Positions 44,501 through 51,892 of a stretch of 64,000 nucleotides of DNA are shown in pieces. Under the pieces are notes generated by a model. It was not told the origin of the DNA. It did not search any database and saw only the letters and a program-made list of their open reading frames with translations. A program made the position numbers and the translations under genes. Numbering within the stretch: the stretch's first letter is position 1; the number at the start of each line of letters is the position of its first letter. The DNA lies in the IMG/VR virus record IMGVR_UViG_3300025141_008753, positions 1-64,000 of that record; one strand, 5' to 3'. Source of the stretch: a virus.

Positions 44501-45351
44501 AGTTCCACTCCCTACAGAGTCCGTATGTTTTAGCAAAGGCGAGACATATAAACGGCGACCAAGACGCTAGAACTAATTGGGGTGACCAAGCCACATGGCA
44601 GGACTTAGGAGTTGTATCTTCCACGTTTAAGACGGATGCGTCATCTACTAACCTTGTATTGGGTTGGGCAGGGCTAAGGGACATTAGCCAAGGTTACGCA
44701 AACAATCACACAGACGTTTGGTGTATCCGTAATATATCTCTTTATAAGAAGTATTACAATACGTGTAAACGTGTAGTATTACATGGAATTACTATGGACT
44801 CAGCCGGAGACACCTCCCTGAAAGAGGATGCGTGGAATATCAAACCTGGGAAACCTAAAGGTACAATGACAGTTTACGACGGAAAGTACCCCACGAACCA
44901 TGGATTTGACCCGCATTGGGCTGGCTGGGCGGGGATTGCGTTTAGTGCTAATCCCTCAGGTCCCCCAGCTAGCGCTCTGCAATCGTATGGAGCGTTAAAC
45001 AACACTCAACATGAATCAAACGTACACGCTGAATACAGACACCACGGGGATGCAATGGGTATGACTAGACAAACCACTTTTGACCCTCCTGTACCTTGTC
45101 ACCCAGGTTACCCGGTGAGAGTAATGTGCACGGAAGAGTGGAATCCCGACTTTACACCTTTCATAGACAAAAAGAACCAGGGAAGCGACCTCACTATATT
45201 AAACCACGGGGTGCGACCTAGTGATGTATACTGGAATGGTACTATTACCTACTCCATAGAAACTATGAAGGACGCAGTGGCGCCCGTAATGACGACTGAT
45301 ACACGTAATCCTAATCAATTAGAAACACCTAACACGGACAAGTGTACATAA
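41533..45351 (+). CDS. Large tail fibre/adhesin with internal peptide repeats
   Basis: 1272 aa. The N-terminal ~200 residues carry a heptad-like GKLDTIDGVLDNIKTGTDYLDEIKTGTDYL stretch. Residues ~370-450 are tandem copies of an 18-residue unit (LDHINSTNSSGFIWNGSS), and residues ~450-513 are six copies of an 11-residue unit (SSGLGDIITVN). The C-terminal ~750 residues are cysteine- and Trp-rich with a Gly/Pro linker, probably the receptor-binding region. This layout is typical of trimeric fibres. It is flanked by small beta-rich paralogues. Confidence 0.8.
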   Translation: MAPGSNDSIDVSSVIDPDKVGGTPVDTVRPGDGTDHRQIIVLGDPHTIGGVAGVVDGQLVVSAGPTSSMTVAGATANVPVVRALTDAVLSVDNIEFGDVDIGGTVHTSSIGGKTVSALVTSGVTDLLHMTKLDSIEGKLDTIDGVLDNIKTGTDYLDEIKTGTDYLDDIDADTNAIKVGVGLVEGTLDDHLEEGFNNVSGGLYHTSAGLFNVSSTIKGHIGTWLDNVRVNHTETPAVSAMRVALPVVAGKSGGATNHPTNFSRLDTSGLSSINGSGLMTHAIMVGDRWQPMRQTATGRIGVEARIVYPDALTQWINYGDPGYSETEDVSALRTLMYVSAQGEEAFVLAGDPEFSALYVSSYGHTNIVSALDHINSTNSSGFIWNGSSLDHINSTNSSGLIWNGSSLDHINSTNSSGFIWNGSSLDHINSTNSSGFIWNGSSLDHINSTNSSGLGDIITVNSSGLGDLITVNSSGLGDIITVNSSGLGDLITVNSSGLGDIITVNSSGLGDLMTQLREKCLPVKQTFCHENWTFSSDIQALSGNGCLDASSCNPWMGFWFDTIHAPTVRNASCTPEVISDVGNDKGDDGDTGLTIRGSDGGGNGGGIGPPPGGEMDEGKLGSLRGDQNNPDWGENATDRGPGYDLNKASSTTRGGSEYKLEWHGGATSGTVHDIPPDEWYCQHAVKIGEDAEGTELAFNHNLMPIVAPRKAGGVWVAGKEAISKTAFVRLDRPHSVNPPLGWIPNGCKHFTDAGGQIDNSFSGTVRMTNNPFDIRPSENTGFGWSWYDAIALPKTVSATSPSANVSPSGEDWDWAGASATAGGTNFLHQTYGHWEVNATPATPVAQSPYIKAKTSNINYKCFLVSGGYGMFETSSCATVPEHFAYIKDFSSCWAVLSSNINVHHETVTLPHGTVVETPALEPNTEYLITAEVSCVNAGSTYRGHDYSGALFVWGGTCWESSAQCYPTVNSGFGTGGGVMAPDEHKVHDLQKFHSLQSPYVLAKARHINGDQDARTNWGDQATWQDLGVVSSTFKTDASSTNLVLGWAGLRDISQGYANNHTDVWCIRNISLYKKYYNTCKRVVLHGITMDSAGDTSLKEDAWNIKPGKPKGTMTVYDGKYPTNHGFDPHWAGWAGIAFSANPSGPPASALQSYGALNNTQHESNVHAEYRHHGDAMGMTRQTTFDPPVPCHPGYPVRVMCTEEWNPDFTPFIDKKNQGSDLTILNHGVRPSDVYWNGTITYSIETMKDAVAPVMTTDTRNPNQLETPNTDKCT
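42639..43068 (+). repeat. Two nested coding tandem repeats in the fibre gene (54-bp and 33-bp units)
   Basis: About 42639-42890 holds 54-bp units encoding the 18-residue repeat, and 42880-43068 holds 33-bp units encoding the 11-residue repeat. Copies differ mainly at silent positions (GGTTTT/GGTCTC/GGTCTG, ATAATT/CTCATT/TTAATT). The shared core AATTCTACAAACTCATCTGG links the two arrays. Confidence 0.9.
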
Positions 45352-45354
45352 GAT

Positions 45355-45759
45355 ATGGCTACTAATATTGACCCATCACGTAACTCACCTTTATCTCGGT
45401 CAGGAGAATGGGGAGAGCAGAGGAATTATGCACGGTACACCTTTGAGCCTGCTGACGACTCTAAGATTCAGACTGACCCAATACCAACCGCAGGGTTTGA
45501 GTACGCTGTTATATTGTGGGACCCGGATTCCGATGGGACAAAACTAGATTTCGATAAAACCTCGTATTTAGCGTATGACGCTAACACAGGCACGAAATAC
45601 ATTAAGGAAAACCCAGAGTGCGGTGTGGTTATAGCCACGGAGACCAAAGTAGGTTACATAGGAAAGCCAGCTCTACCCGCTCAGTTGGTTATCGAGACCC
45701 CCTGTGACGGCTCGCTGGTAGTAGAATTACACAATCCAGTAAACAGGAGAGTGAACTAA
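45355..45759 (+). CDS. Small virion-region protein, unknown
   Basis: 134 aa. RNYARYTFEPADDSKI, EYAVILWDPDSDGTKLDF and QLVIETPCDGSLVVELHNPVNRR suggest a beta-rich domain. It lies between the fibre gene and paralogue 3 with almost no spacing, so it is probably co-transcribed with the fibre. No family recognised. Confidence 0.6.
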   Translation: MATNIDPSRNSPLSRSGEWGEQRNYARYTFEPADDSKIQTDPIPTAGFEYAVILWDPDSDGTKLDFDKTSYLAYDANTGTKYIKENPECGVVIATETKVGYIGKPALPAQLVIETPCDGSLVVELHNPVNRRVN

Positions 45760-46133
45760 TGTTTAATGAAACCAATTATATCTCAGCCAGTGCTGTAGAC
45801 TTTGATGCCAACGGGGATATTGATATGTCTGACACAACATTAATAGCCGCTCCCGGGGCTGGCAACCGTATTGTTTTATACGGAGTAAACATGTCAATGG
45901 CTGGAAGCACGGCTTCTACCGCAGGTAGGTTGTACCTAACTGATGGGGACAAAGGTACTTATACTATTTTGTGGCAACTAAGATGCCAAGGAGTATACCC
46001 TGTACAAAGTGATATGACATTCCCAGTAGGTGTTAAGCTAAGTGCTAACACCGCCCTCAAGATTACAGGTGAGGAAGACTCCGCCCAGGCATACGCATTC
46101 GGTACAGTTTATTACCGTATTGAGCGCACGTAA
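45759..46133 (+). CDS. Beta-sandwich virion protein, paralogue 3
   Basis: 124 aa. GNRIVLYGVNMSMAGSTASTAG, QGVYPVQSDMTFPVGVKLS and FGTVYYRIE align with the proteins at 40715 and 41113. TAATG overlap with the upstream gene. It closes the rightward virion block before the tRNA region. Confidence 0.65.
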   Translation: MFNETNYISASAVDFDANGDIDMSDTTLIAAPGAGNRIVLYGVNMSMAGSTASTAGRLYLTDGDKGTYTILWQLRCQGVYPVQSDMTFPVGVKLSANTALKITGEEDSAQAYAFGTVYYRIERT

Positions 46134-46135
46134 GC

Positions 46136-46156
46136 ATAAGTCAAAGCTATTATAAG
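46136..46156 (+). promoter_or_regulatory. Promoter-like element before tRNA-Ile
   Basis: ATAAGTCAA at 46136-46144 precedes TATAAG at 46151-46156. The -10-like hexamer is spaced so that transcription would start at the first base of the mature tRNA (46163). A closely similar arrangement (GTAAGTATAAGTCAAAG then TATAAT) lies before the tRNA remnant at 46282. Confidence 0.5.
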
Positions 46157-46162
46157 ACTGGG

Positions 46163-46239
46163 GGGGATGTAGCTCAGTCGGTTAGAGCGCCGGTCTTATA
46201 TGCCGTAGGTCCCAGGTTCAAGTCCTGGCATCCCTACCA
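46163..46239 (+). tRNA. tRNA-Ile (anticodon UAU)
   Basis: 77 nt with encoded CCA. Acceptor GGGGATG/CATCCCT, D arm GCTC/GAGC, anticodon loop CTTATAT giving UAU (reads AUA), T arm CCAGG/CCTGG with loop TTCAAGT. The anticodon stem has four pairs plus one C-U mismatch at its top. UAU decodes the AUA codon, rare in many bacteria. Confidence 0.88.
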
Positions 46240-46281
46240 TTATTACGTGCGTAAGTATAAGTCAAAGACTATAATAATACT

Positions 46282-46323
46282 AAGGGGTACTAGTCCAGGG
46301 TTCGACTCCCAGGCACCCTACCA
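46282..46323 (+). pseudogene. tRNA remnant or acceptor/T-arm minihelix
   Basis: 42 nt: a short 5' strand (AAGGGGTAC), then a T arm (AGGGTTCGACTCCC) and 3' CACCCT-ACCA. The 3' half resembles that of the neighbouring tRNA-Ile, but the D and anticodon arms are gone. It still has a TATAAT (46270-46275) upstream at the correct distance. It may be a decayed tRNA gene or a retained minihelix. Confidence 0.6.
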
Positions 46324-46367
46324 CGTAAATATAAGCGTTGCTATAAGTCAAGGCAAGGTATATAACA

Positions 46368-46895
46368 ATGAAAACCCCATGGATAATAACTAATATGAAA
46401 CAAGGAACAAAAGCAAATAAATCAGGATTGAAACTTGAATCCCAAGTTGAGAATCTTATCATCAAGAACTTGAAAGTAGACTCCGAGTATGCGAGTCGCT
46501 ATAAGTCAAGAGAGGATAATGAGGATATTCTACTTAAGAATGTGCCATACACAAACATATATGGCAATACCAAATGTCGCTCTGAGTTTGTCCTCTGCTA
46601 TAAGTCAAGAAAGGTAAGGATAGAATGTAAAACCCAACATTCTGCTGGGAGTGTCGATGAAAAACTACCTTACCTTTACATGAACTTTACACAAACAATA
46701 CCAGAATCCGAAGCAATCATTGTGATTGAAGGAAATGGATTTAAGCAAGGGGCAAAAGAGTGGTTGAAAACGAATTGTAAAGGAACAAAGGTAAAAGTGA
46801 TGGACTTATCTGAGTTTCAGCGATACATCATTAGTGGTATGCCGAAAATCGTTCCCTCAATACAGAATCGTATAAAAAACTGGTTGAGCGGTTAG
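46368..46895 (+). CDS. PD-(D/E)XK nuclease family protein
   Basis: 175 aa. RSEFVLCYKSRKVRIECKTQHSAGSVDEKLPYLYMNF gives the E-C-K catalytic pair in the PDDEXK_7-like pattern (ECKxQxxxGSVDEK), and AIIVIEGNGFKQGAKEWLK follows. Two copies of the dispersed GCTATAAGTCAA motif fall inside this gene. Such nucleases can be homing or DNA-processing enzymes. Confidence 0.75.
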   Translation: MKTPWIITNMKQGTKANKSGLKLESQVENLIIKNLKVDSEYASRYKSREDNEDILLKNVPYTNIYGNTKCRSEFVLCYKSRKVRIECKTQHSAGSVDEKLPYLYMNFTQTIPESEAIIVIEGNGFKQGAKEWLKTNCKGTKVKVMDLSEFQRYIISGMPKIVPSIQNRIKNWLSG

Positions 46896-46963
46896 CCATT
46901 ATTATAATAGACATTTCTCCCTAATACAAACTCCTGAATACCCTAAACTACATAAATACTTAT

Positions 46964-47341
46964 ATGAATAACATTTCGTTTCGACTAAACATGGATGATG
47001 ATGAGGTATTTGCCTTTTTCAATATTCTACCTTTGGCTCGCATAACTGCGTCAGAGAAAGAACGAAAAGCGGTTATGAGAATGATGGGATTCACAAGTGA
47101 GTCTTTATTTGTGAAAGAACTTGATTCTAGTAAGGCTATGCTAGAGCAATACTCTATACTATTATACCTCACGCATTTGAGAACAGAAGATAAAGCCTTG
47201 AGTAATTTTTTTAAGCGACTAACTTGGTTAGATAAGGAAATGGAACAAAGGGTTAGAGATATGTTGTGGATTGAAAATGACGCTCCTAGTAACGAAGAGT
47301 TGTCTAAATGGTTTGAGATTGAGTCCGACAAAGAGTTGTAA
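46964..47341 (+). CDS. Small helical protein of unknown function
   Basis: 125 aa, almost entirely helical (DDEVFAFFNILPLARITASEKERKAVMRMMGF, EQYSILLYLTHLRTEDKALSNFFKRL). No motif recognised. It precedes the element and promoter that open the CobS operon. Confidence 0.55.
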   Translation: MNNISFRLNMDDDEVFAFFNILPLARITASEKERKAVMRMMGFTSESLFVKELDSSKAMLEQYSILLYLTHLRTEDKALSNFFKRLTWLDKEMEQRVRDMLWIENDAPSNEELSKWFEIESDKEL

Positions 47342-47344
47342 TCT

Positions 47345-47393
47345 GAGGTCGTGGGCGTGTTCGTAAGTATAGGCGGGCAAAGGACTTACGAAC
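47345..47393 (+). promoter_or_regulatory. 45-bp intergenic element, copy H (rightward)
   Basis: CGTAAGTATAGGCGGGCAAA is followed by GGACTTACGAAC. GTTCGTAAGT (47359-47368) and ACTTACGAAC (47384-47393) form a perfect 10-bp inverted repeat. It lies upstream of the + strand promoter at 47500, in the same orientation relative to transcription as the seven leftward copies. Confidence 0.75.
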
Positions 47394-47499
47394 GCCATTT
47401 TACCCCCTGAGCGTAACTGCTTTGCTGTAAACGACTTACACGAACCTGTAATATAAAACAAGTTTATGTAAGTATTTTTCTATTATGGCATAATAATAC

Positions 47500-47528
47500 T
47501 TGACACGAGAGCATTTTTTTGGTATAAT
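47500..47528 (+). promoter_or_regulatory. Perfect consensus sigma70 promoter of the CobS operon
   Basis: TTGACA (47500-47505), 17-bp spacer, TATAAT (47523-47528): both hexamers exact. AAGGAGG follows just before the ATG at 47588. Expected to drive early transcription of the rightward operon by unmodified host polymerase. Confidence 0.93.
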
Positions 47529-47587
47529 ATATGTTCAATGTGGGACTCACAAACTCCCATTTCAACTCAATACTAAAAGGAGGTAAA

Positions 47588-48382
47588 ATGTTTGTAATAG
47601 ATAAAATCAAGAAAGATATGATAGCGGAACTTGTTTCGCAAGAACAAAGTGTTCTATTGACAGGGGCAACAGGCTGTGGAAAGACTACTTTATGTAAGGA
47701 AATCGCTGATGACCTAGACATGAATGTGGTTATTGTAAACATGGGTTCGACACAAGATGCTCGCACTACACTAATTGGTTATCACACATTACAAGATGGT
47801 GAAACCAAGTTTGAGAAATCTGCTTTCATAAATGCGATTCAACAAGAAAATACTTTGATTATTCTTGATGAGTTGAGTAGAGCAAGTGATGATGCGTATA
47901 ACATTATCTTCCCACTTTTGGATTTTCGTAAAGAGGTTCATGTAGAAGAAACAGGTGAAACTATTAAAGTTGCTGATGGCGTTAGATTTATCTCTACTGC
48001 CAATGTAGGTTTGGAATACTCATCTGCTCGTTCTATTGACAGGGCTTTACAAGACCGATTTATGATTTTCAACATTCCATACATGACAGGAAAAGAGTTG
48101 AAAGGATACATTAAGACTGTTCATGGTAAGGAGATTGCTTCTTCTATGGCTAACTTGTGTAGTGTTTATGATTATAGTCATCAACAATACGAAAAGTCTC
48201 GCATTTCTGCGAAAATGTCTCCTCGTATGATTCTAAACTGTTGTAGTTTAGTTGGTAAGTTTACTGATGCTGAAGTTATGAACAATGTTTTGTTGTCTAT
48301 GTTTGAGCAAGATAGCAGTAGCATTACTTCTGACGCAAACATTATGCGTGAATACGCTGATTCTTTAGGAATGTTTAACTAA
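47588..48382 (+). CDS. MoxR/CobS-like AAA+ ATPase
   Basis: 264 aa from ATG 47588, which has AAGGAGG at ideal distance. Walker A TGATGCGKTTL (residue ~26), Walker B LIILDELSRA, sensor 1 FISTANVG, and RSIDRALQDRF with the arginine finger. It resembles phage 'CobS' proteins of T4-like aquatic phages. MoxR ATPases act with VWA partners to remodel or metallate proteins, and a VWA protein is encoded at 50428. Confidence 0.9.
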   Translation: MFVIDKIKKDMIAELVSQEQSVLLTGATGCGKTTLCKEIADDLDMNVVIVNMGSTQDARTTLIGYHTLQDGETKFEKSAFINAIQQENTLIILDELSRASDDAYNIIFPLLDFRKEVHVEETGETIKVADGVRFISTANVGLEYSSARSIDRALQDRFMIFNIPYMTGKELKGYIKTVHGKEIASSMANLCSVYDYSHQQYEKSRISAKMSPRMILNCCSLVGKFTDAEVMNNVLLSMFEQDSSSITSDANIMREYADSLGMFN

Positions 48383-49674
48383 TGAACGAAAGGGAAATAG
48401 ACGCAACACTTATGAATAAGTGGTTGGGGGATAAGAAAATTACAGACTTATCTCCTAAGACTCTCTATGATATTCAGACTTTGATTGAGTATTACAGAGA
48501 TGTGATTGTTCCCAATGTAGATGTGAAAGTTGGATTTCCTGTTGAGGGTATCCCATGTGCTGATACGGATAAGAAAGAAATCTTTATACCATATCATATG
48601 TTGAAAGAAGGTCGTGTTGATGAAACCATTGGTGCGATGATTCACGAACTAAGGCACATTGAAGATACTCCTGTAAAGGAAAAAACCGTAGCACCTATTT
48701 GGTCTTTACTTAATAAGATTCTAAATAGTCTCAAACTAGACAATGGAAAGACGATTGCGGAAGTTGTATTTTCAGATTCATCATATACGCTAAACGCTAT
48801 TTTGCGTGAGCCTAAAGATGATGAGAGATATGACCCAAATCTGTTTTTTCTTCGTGAAGCGTGTGGAGTCCTTTTCGGTTTAGCAAATGCGACTGAAGAT
48901 GTTAGGATTGACACTAACACTCCCCCAAACCTAAAAAAGTATATCGACAAGATAGACAAAAATGCTTTTGAGAAGTTTGAGGAAGCACGACAGAAAGGGG
49001 ACATTGAGGATTGGGATTCTTTACATACCATGTTGTTCCGTTTCATATTTCATCATAAAGGTTACTACAATGACCCTTTGATTGAAAAGATTTCTCCTAC
49101 AACAGAAGAAATCTGTGAGATGGGTTCTGTTGAAGCAATCACAAATGTGTTTGATAGATTCAGAGATACTTGCCAAGAAGAAGTTGCCAAACTATTTAAT
49201 CAGTATGTTCCACCACAACCTAATGATGGCGATGGGGAAGATTTGATGGATATGTTTGATGACTATGTTGGAGATATGGTAAACGAAGAACTACAAAATG
49301 ACCTTGCTAACCAAGCAGGAGATGATGGTGGTGCTACAAAAGGTATTACCTTAGAAGAGAAAAGTGTAGGAGATTTTGCTAAGACGCACGATACAACTAC
49401 TGAAATAGAACAAACAGAAGGCGAGAAAACAATGTCGCATGATGACGCTGTTGAAAATGGGCAAACACAATGTAAGCCCTTCGCCAAAAAGGAAACTCCA
49501 ATGAAGGAGTTTGCTAAAACAATGAACGCTGATGCTAGGACACAACTAATATCAGCAGAACTAAATGCTCAAATCCAAAACTTCTCTAACATACAAGTCC
49601 ATACGACTACTGAGAACTTTGGAAGAGACACAAACATAACTTACGATACCGTCATTTTTGACGCAACAAAATAA
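48382..49674 (+). CDS. CobT-like protein, N-terminal part with HEXXH motif
   Basis: 430 aa. IGAMIHELRHIED near residue 88 contains HExxH; LREACGVLFGLANATEDVRID resembles the conserved N-x-x-EDxRI segment of CobT/VWA-associated proteins. Residues ~275-430 are acidic and low-complexity (QPNDGDGEDLMDMFDDY). CobT proteins normally continue into a VWA domain; here that domain is on another gene (50428). ATG overlaps the CobS stop. Confidence 0.7.
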   Translation: MNEREIDATLMNKWLGDKKITDLSPKTLYDIQTLIEYYRDVIVPNVDVKVGFPVEGIPCADTDKKEIFIPYHMLKEGRVDETIGAMIHELRHIEDTPVKEKTVAPIWSLLNKILNSLKLDNGKTIAEVVFSDSSYTLNAILREPKDDERYDPNLFFLREACGVLFGLANATEDVRIDTNTPPNLKKYIDKIDKNAFEKFEEARQKGDIEDWDSLHTMLFRFIFHHKGYYNDPLIEKISPTTEEICEMGSVEAITNVFDRFRDTCQEEVAKLFNQYVPPQPNDGDGEDLMDMFDDYVGDMVNEELQNDLANQAGDDGGATKGITLEEKSVGDFAKTHDTTTEIEQTEGEKTMSHDDAVENGQTQCKPFAKKETPMKEFAKTMNADARTQLISAELNAQIQNFSNIQVHTTTENFGRDTNITYDTVIFDATK

Positions 49675-49688
49675 CAAAGGAGATTACA

Positions 49689-50435
49689 ATGGTTAATAAA
49701 CCCGAAATGTATCACATGGAGCATTACTTAAAAGATGCCCAATCACTACCCAAAGAAGCACTTGCTATCGTGTCCGAACAAGATATGTTAGGATATGAAA
49801 AGGAATACGCAGTTTACCAAAAGATTCAACAAGAGGCGGTTCAGAAATGTTCAACTCTTGTGAGCGAAGTAAAAGAGCGTATAAGTGTTTTGTTTGGAGG
49901 AAACTACTCTAAGCAATATAAGTATTTTGATAGAGCAGTTATGGGGGGCGAGATTTTGACCGACCAACATAACAGTTTGTTCCCTAAGCCAAATGTGGTT
50001 CGTGATTTAGTAGAAACTGCTAAACTGCGATGCCCTAATATCCAAACAGATAATAGTGTTGGTGGACGCAGTAATGAGAGTGTAGAAGAAATGAACTCAG
50101 CAGTATCATACTTGCTAGGAGAAGGTCTTACTCTTAATACTGATTTTACTGTTGGTAACGCTGTTGAAGTAGCGAAAGCAAGAAAGGCTACGGAGTTTCA
50201 TGCTAACATGGCTTCAAAACTTAGAGGATACTTAGATGGAACGAAATTTCCTAAAATGGCGATGAAGGATAACTTCAAGGGAACAAGTTGTGTTGATGAC
50301 GATTGTTTAAGTGAACACATTAAGTTTGATGCTATACATGACAAGTTTGACTGTAAATGTGGCAGTAATTCTTACAAAGGTTGTGTAGGAACAAACGCCG
50401 AAGGGTGTTGGGAGTTTTCTGTAACTGATGCCTAG
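49689..50435 (+). CDS. Unknown protein between CobT-like parts, Cys-rich C-terminus
   Basis: 248 aa with AAAGGAG at ideal distance, so it is an independent gene. The first ~200 residues are helical; the last ~45 contain CVDDDC and FDCKCGSNSYKGC, a likely metal-binding cluster. Its position between the two CobT-like genes suggests a third subunit of the same complex. Confidence 0.6.
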   Translation: MVNKPEMYHMEHYLKDAQSLPKEALAIVSEQDMLGYEKEYAVYQKIQQEAVQKCSTLVSEVKERISVLFGGNYSKQYKYFDRAVMGGEILTDQHNSLFPKPNVVRDLVETAKLRCPNIQTDNSVGGRSNESVEEMNSAVSYLLGEGLTLNTDFTVGNAVEVAKARKATEFHANMASKLRGYLDGTKFPKMAMKDNFKGTSCVDDDCLSEHIKFDAIHDKFDCKCGSNSYKGCVGTNAEGCWEFSVTDA

Positions 50436-51348
50436 AAGTAATACCGACAACATTTCCCTCTGTAAAGAGGGAATGTTCTCCGTCCAAGATTGGAGGACAG
50501 AGGATAACAAACATCTCCGAGATGTTATGTATAACCGATTCAAGAATCAAGTTTCATTGCTTCTTGAAAGTAAAAAACCAAAAGCCTTTCACTCAACTAA
50601 AGGTCGATTAGACCCTCGTAGAGCGTATAGGAGTCCGTTTAGTGATAATATCTTTTTACAAACTACAAAAGTGCCTAATGGAGATACTACTATCGTCATG
50701 TTAATTGACGGTAGTGGTTCTATGGATTGTGGCGTGGAAGTCTTTGGGAAAGGATATACTCGTATTGGTGTGTGTAATGCTATTGTATCCGCTTTTTCTA
50801 AAGCGGTAAACGATGTGTTAGGTAATGAAATCAAGATTGAAGTGTTCCTAAAGTCTGCCCCTTCCTATCATGGTAAGGCAATCACAGGAACTGATAACGG
50901 AAGTTTTGTTACTCTTACAAGAGTGTTTAGTAACTCTAATAAGAACTTGGACTTTGATAAAATCTTGAAGTTAGATTGTGTTTCTCCCATTAAGAGAGGT
51001 GGTAGCAACGATGGCAGTTATACTGCTGAGTATGCTGTGTTACCTGCTTTGTTAAAATGGATGAATAAGAACATTGTTACGAAGAATGTGGTTCTGTTTA
51101 ATCTAACTGATGGAGATGCGTATTGCTCTTTGGGCAGTAACAATATGAGTTTCAATGACGAGGAAAATAAGCAAATGCGAATCAAGTATTTGAGAAATGT
51201 TCCTAACGCAACAATGTCTATCGGTGGCAGAAGTAATCATAACCATATGACCAATGTGTATGGGCAGAATGTGATTGAATGTGATGACGATGGTTTTCAT
51301 GTTAAAATGTTTAATACCTTTATGACCTTTATTGGAGAAGCACTATGA
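50428..51348 (+). CDS. VWA-domain protein, CobT C-terminal-like
   Basis: 306 aa. TIVMLIDGSGSMDCG (residue ~94) is an exact DxSxS MIDAS motif, preceded by KGRLDPRRAYRSPFSDNIF as in CobT C-terminal halves. LFNLTDGDAYC supplies the later MIDAS Asp. Expected to pair with the CobS-like AAA+ protein. Overlaps the 49689 gene by 8 bases. Confidence 0.82.
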   Translation: MPRSNTDNISLCKEGMFSVQDWRTEDNKHLRDVMYNRFKNQVSLLLESKKPKAFHSTKGRLDPRRAYRSPFSDNIFLQTTKVPNGDTTIVMLIDGSGSMDCGVEVFGKGYTRIGVCNAIVSAFSKAVNDVLGNEIKIEVFLKSAPSYHGKAITGTDNGSFVTLTRVFSNSNKNLDFDKILKLDCVSPIKRGGSNDGSYTAEYAVLPALLKWMNKNIVTKNVVLFNLTDGDAYCSLGSNNMSFNDEENKQMRIKYLRNVPNATMSIGGRSNHNHMTNVYGQNVIECDDDGFHVKMFNTFMTFIGEAL

Positions 51349-51890
51349 TTTCTAATGAACAATGGGAAAAGGTGGAGAAAAAGTATAAAAAACTTATGTG
51401 GCACATCTCGCACAGAATCGGACAAGACCCTATCACAAATGATAAGGCAGATTCTTACCAAGAGTTAAGCATAACTTGTTTAGACGCAATCCGAACTTTT
51501 GCCAAATCAACAAATACAGAGTTTGATGACTTCTTTGATACAGTAGCATTTGATAAGTATATTAAAACTTGTCTGTGGAACAAAAAGAATAATCAAGGAA
51601 TGAAGATTGTAAAGAGAGAACCTTTGCGTAGGCAAATAACGATTGAAGAAAGTTTACTTACTGAGAAAGCGATAAACCCAAAAGAGGCTTTTGAACCTTT
51701 CGGATTAGAAAACTTTGATGCTAACTTACAAGAAATCATTGACGCTATCCAACAAGATGGCAAGATGATTAAGCCAAGCGGTAGAATAAATGTCAATCGC
51801 ATGGCAACATACACAAACAAACCAAAGTCGCAAATCAAACATAGCATTGAACGACTACAAAAACAACTAATAAATGATTTCGGAGAATAG
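51345..51890 (+). CDS. Sigma-factor-like protein, tentative
   Basis: 181 aa. KLMWHISHRIGQ...KADSYQELSITCLDAIRTF resembles sigma region 2.1-2.2, and the C-terminal RMATYTNKPKSQIKHSIERLQKQL looks like a helix-turn-helix. A first phage sigma (gp55-like) is at 6662-7027. If real, it could control a middle class of genes. Shares ATGA with the VWA gene. Confidence 0.45.
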   Translation: MISNEQWEKVEKKYKKLMWHISHRIGQDPITNDKADSYQELSITCLDAIRTFAKSTNTEFDDFFDTVAFDKYIKTCLWNKKNNQGMKIVKREPLRRQITIEESLLTEKAINPKEAFEPFGLENFDANLQEIIDAIQQDGKMIKPSGRINVNRMATYTNKPKSQIKHSIERLQKQLINDFGE

Positions 51891-51892
51891 AA

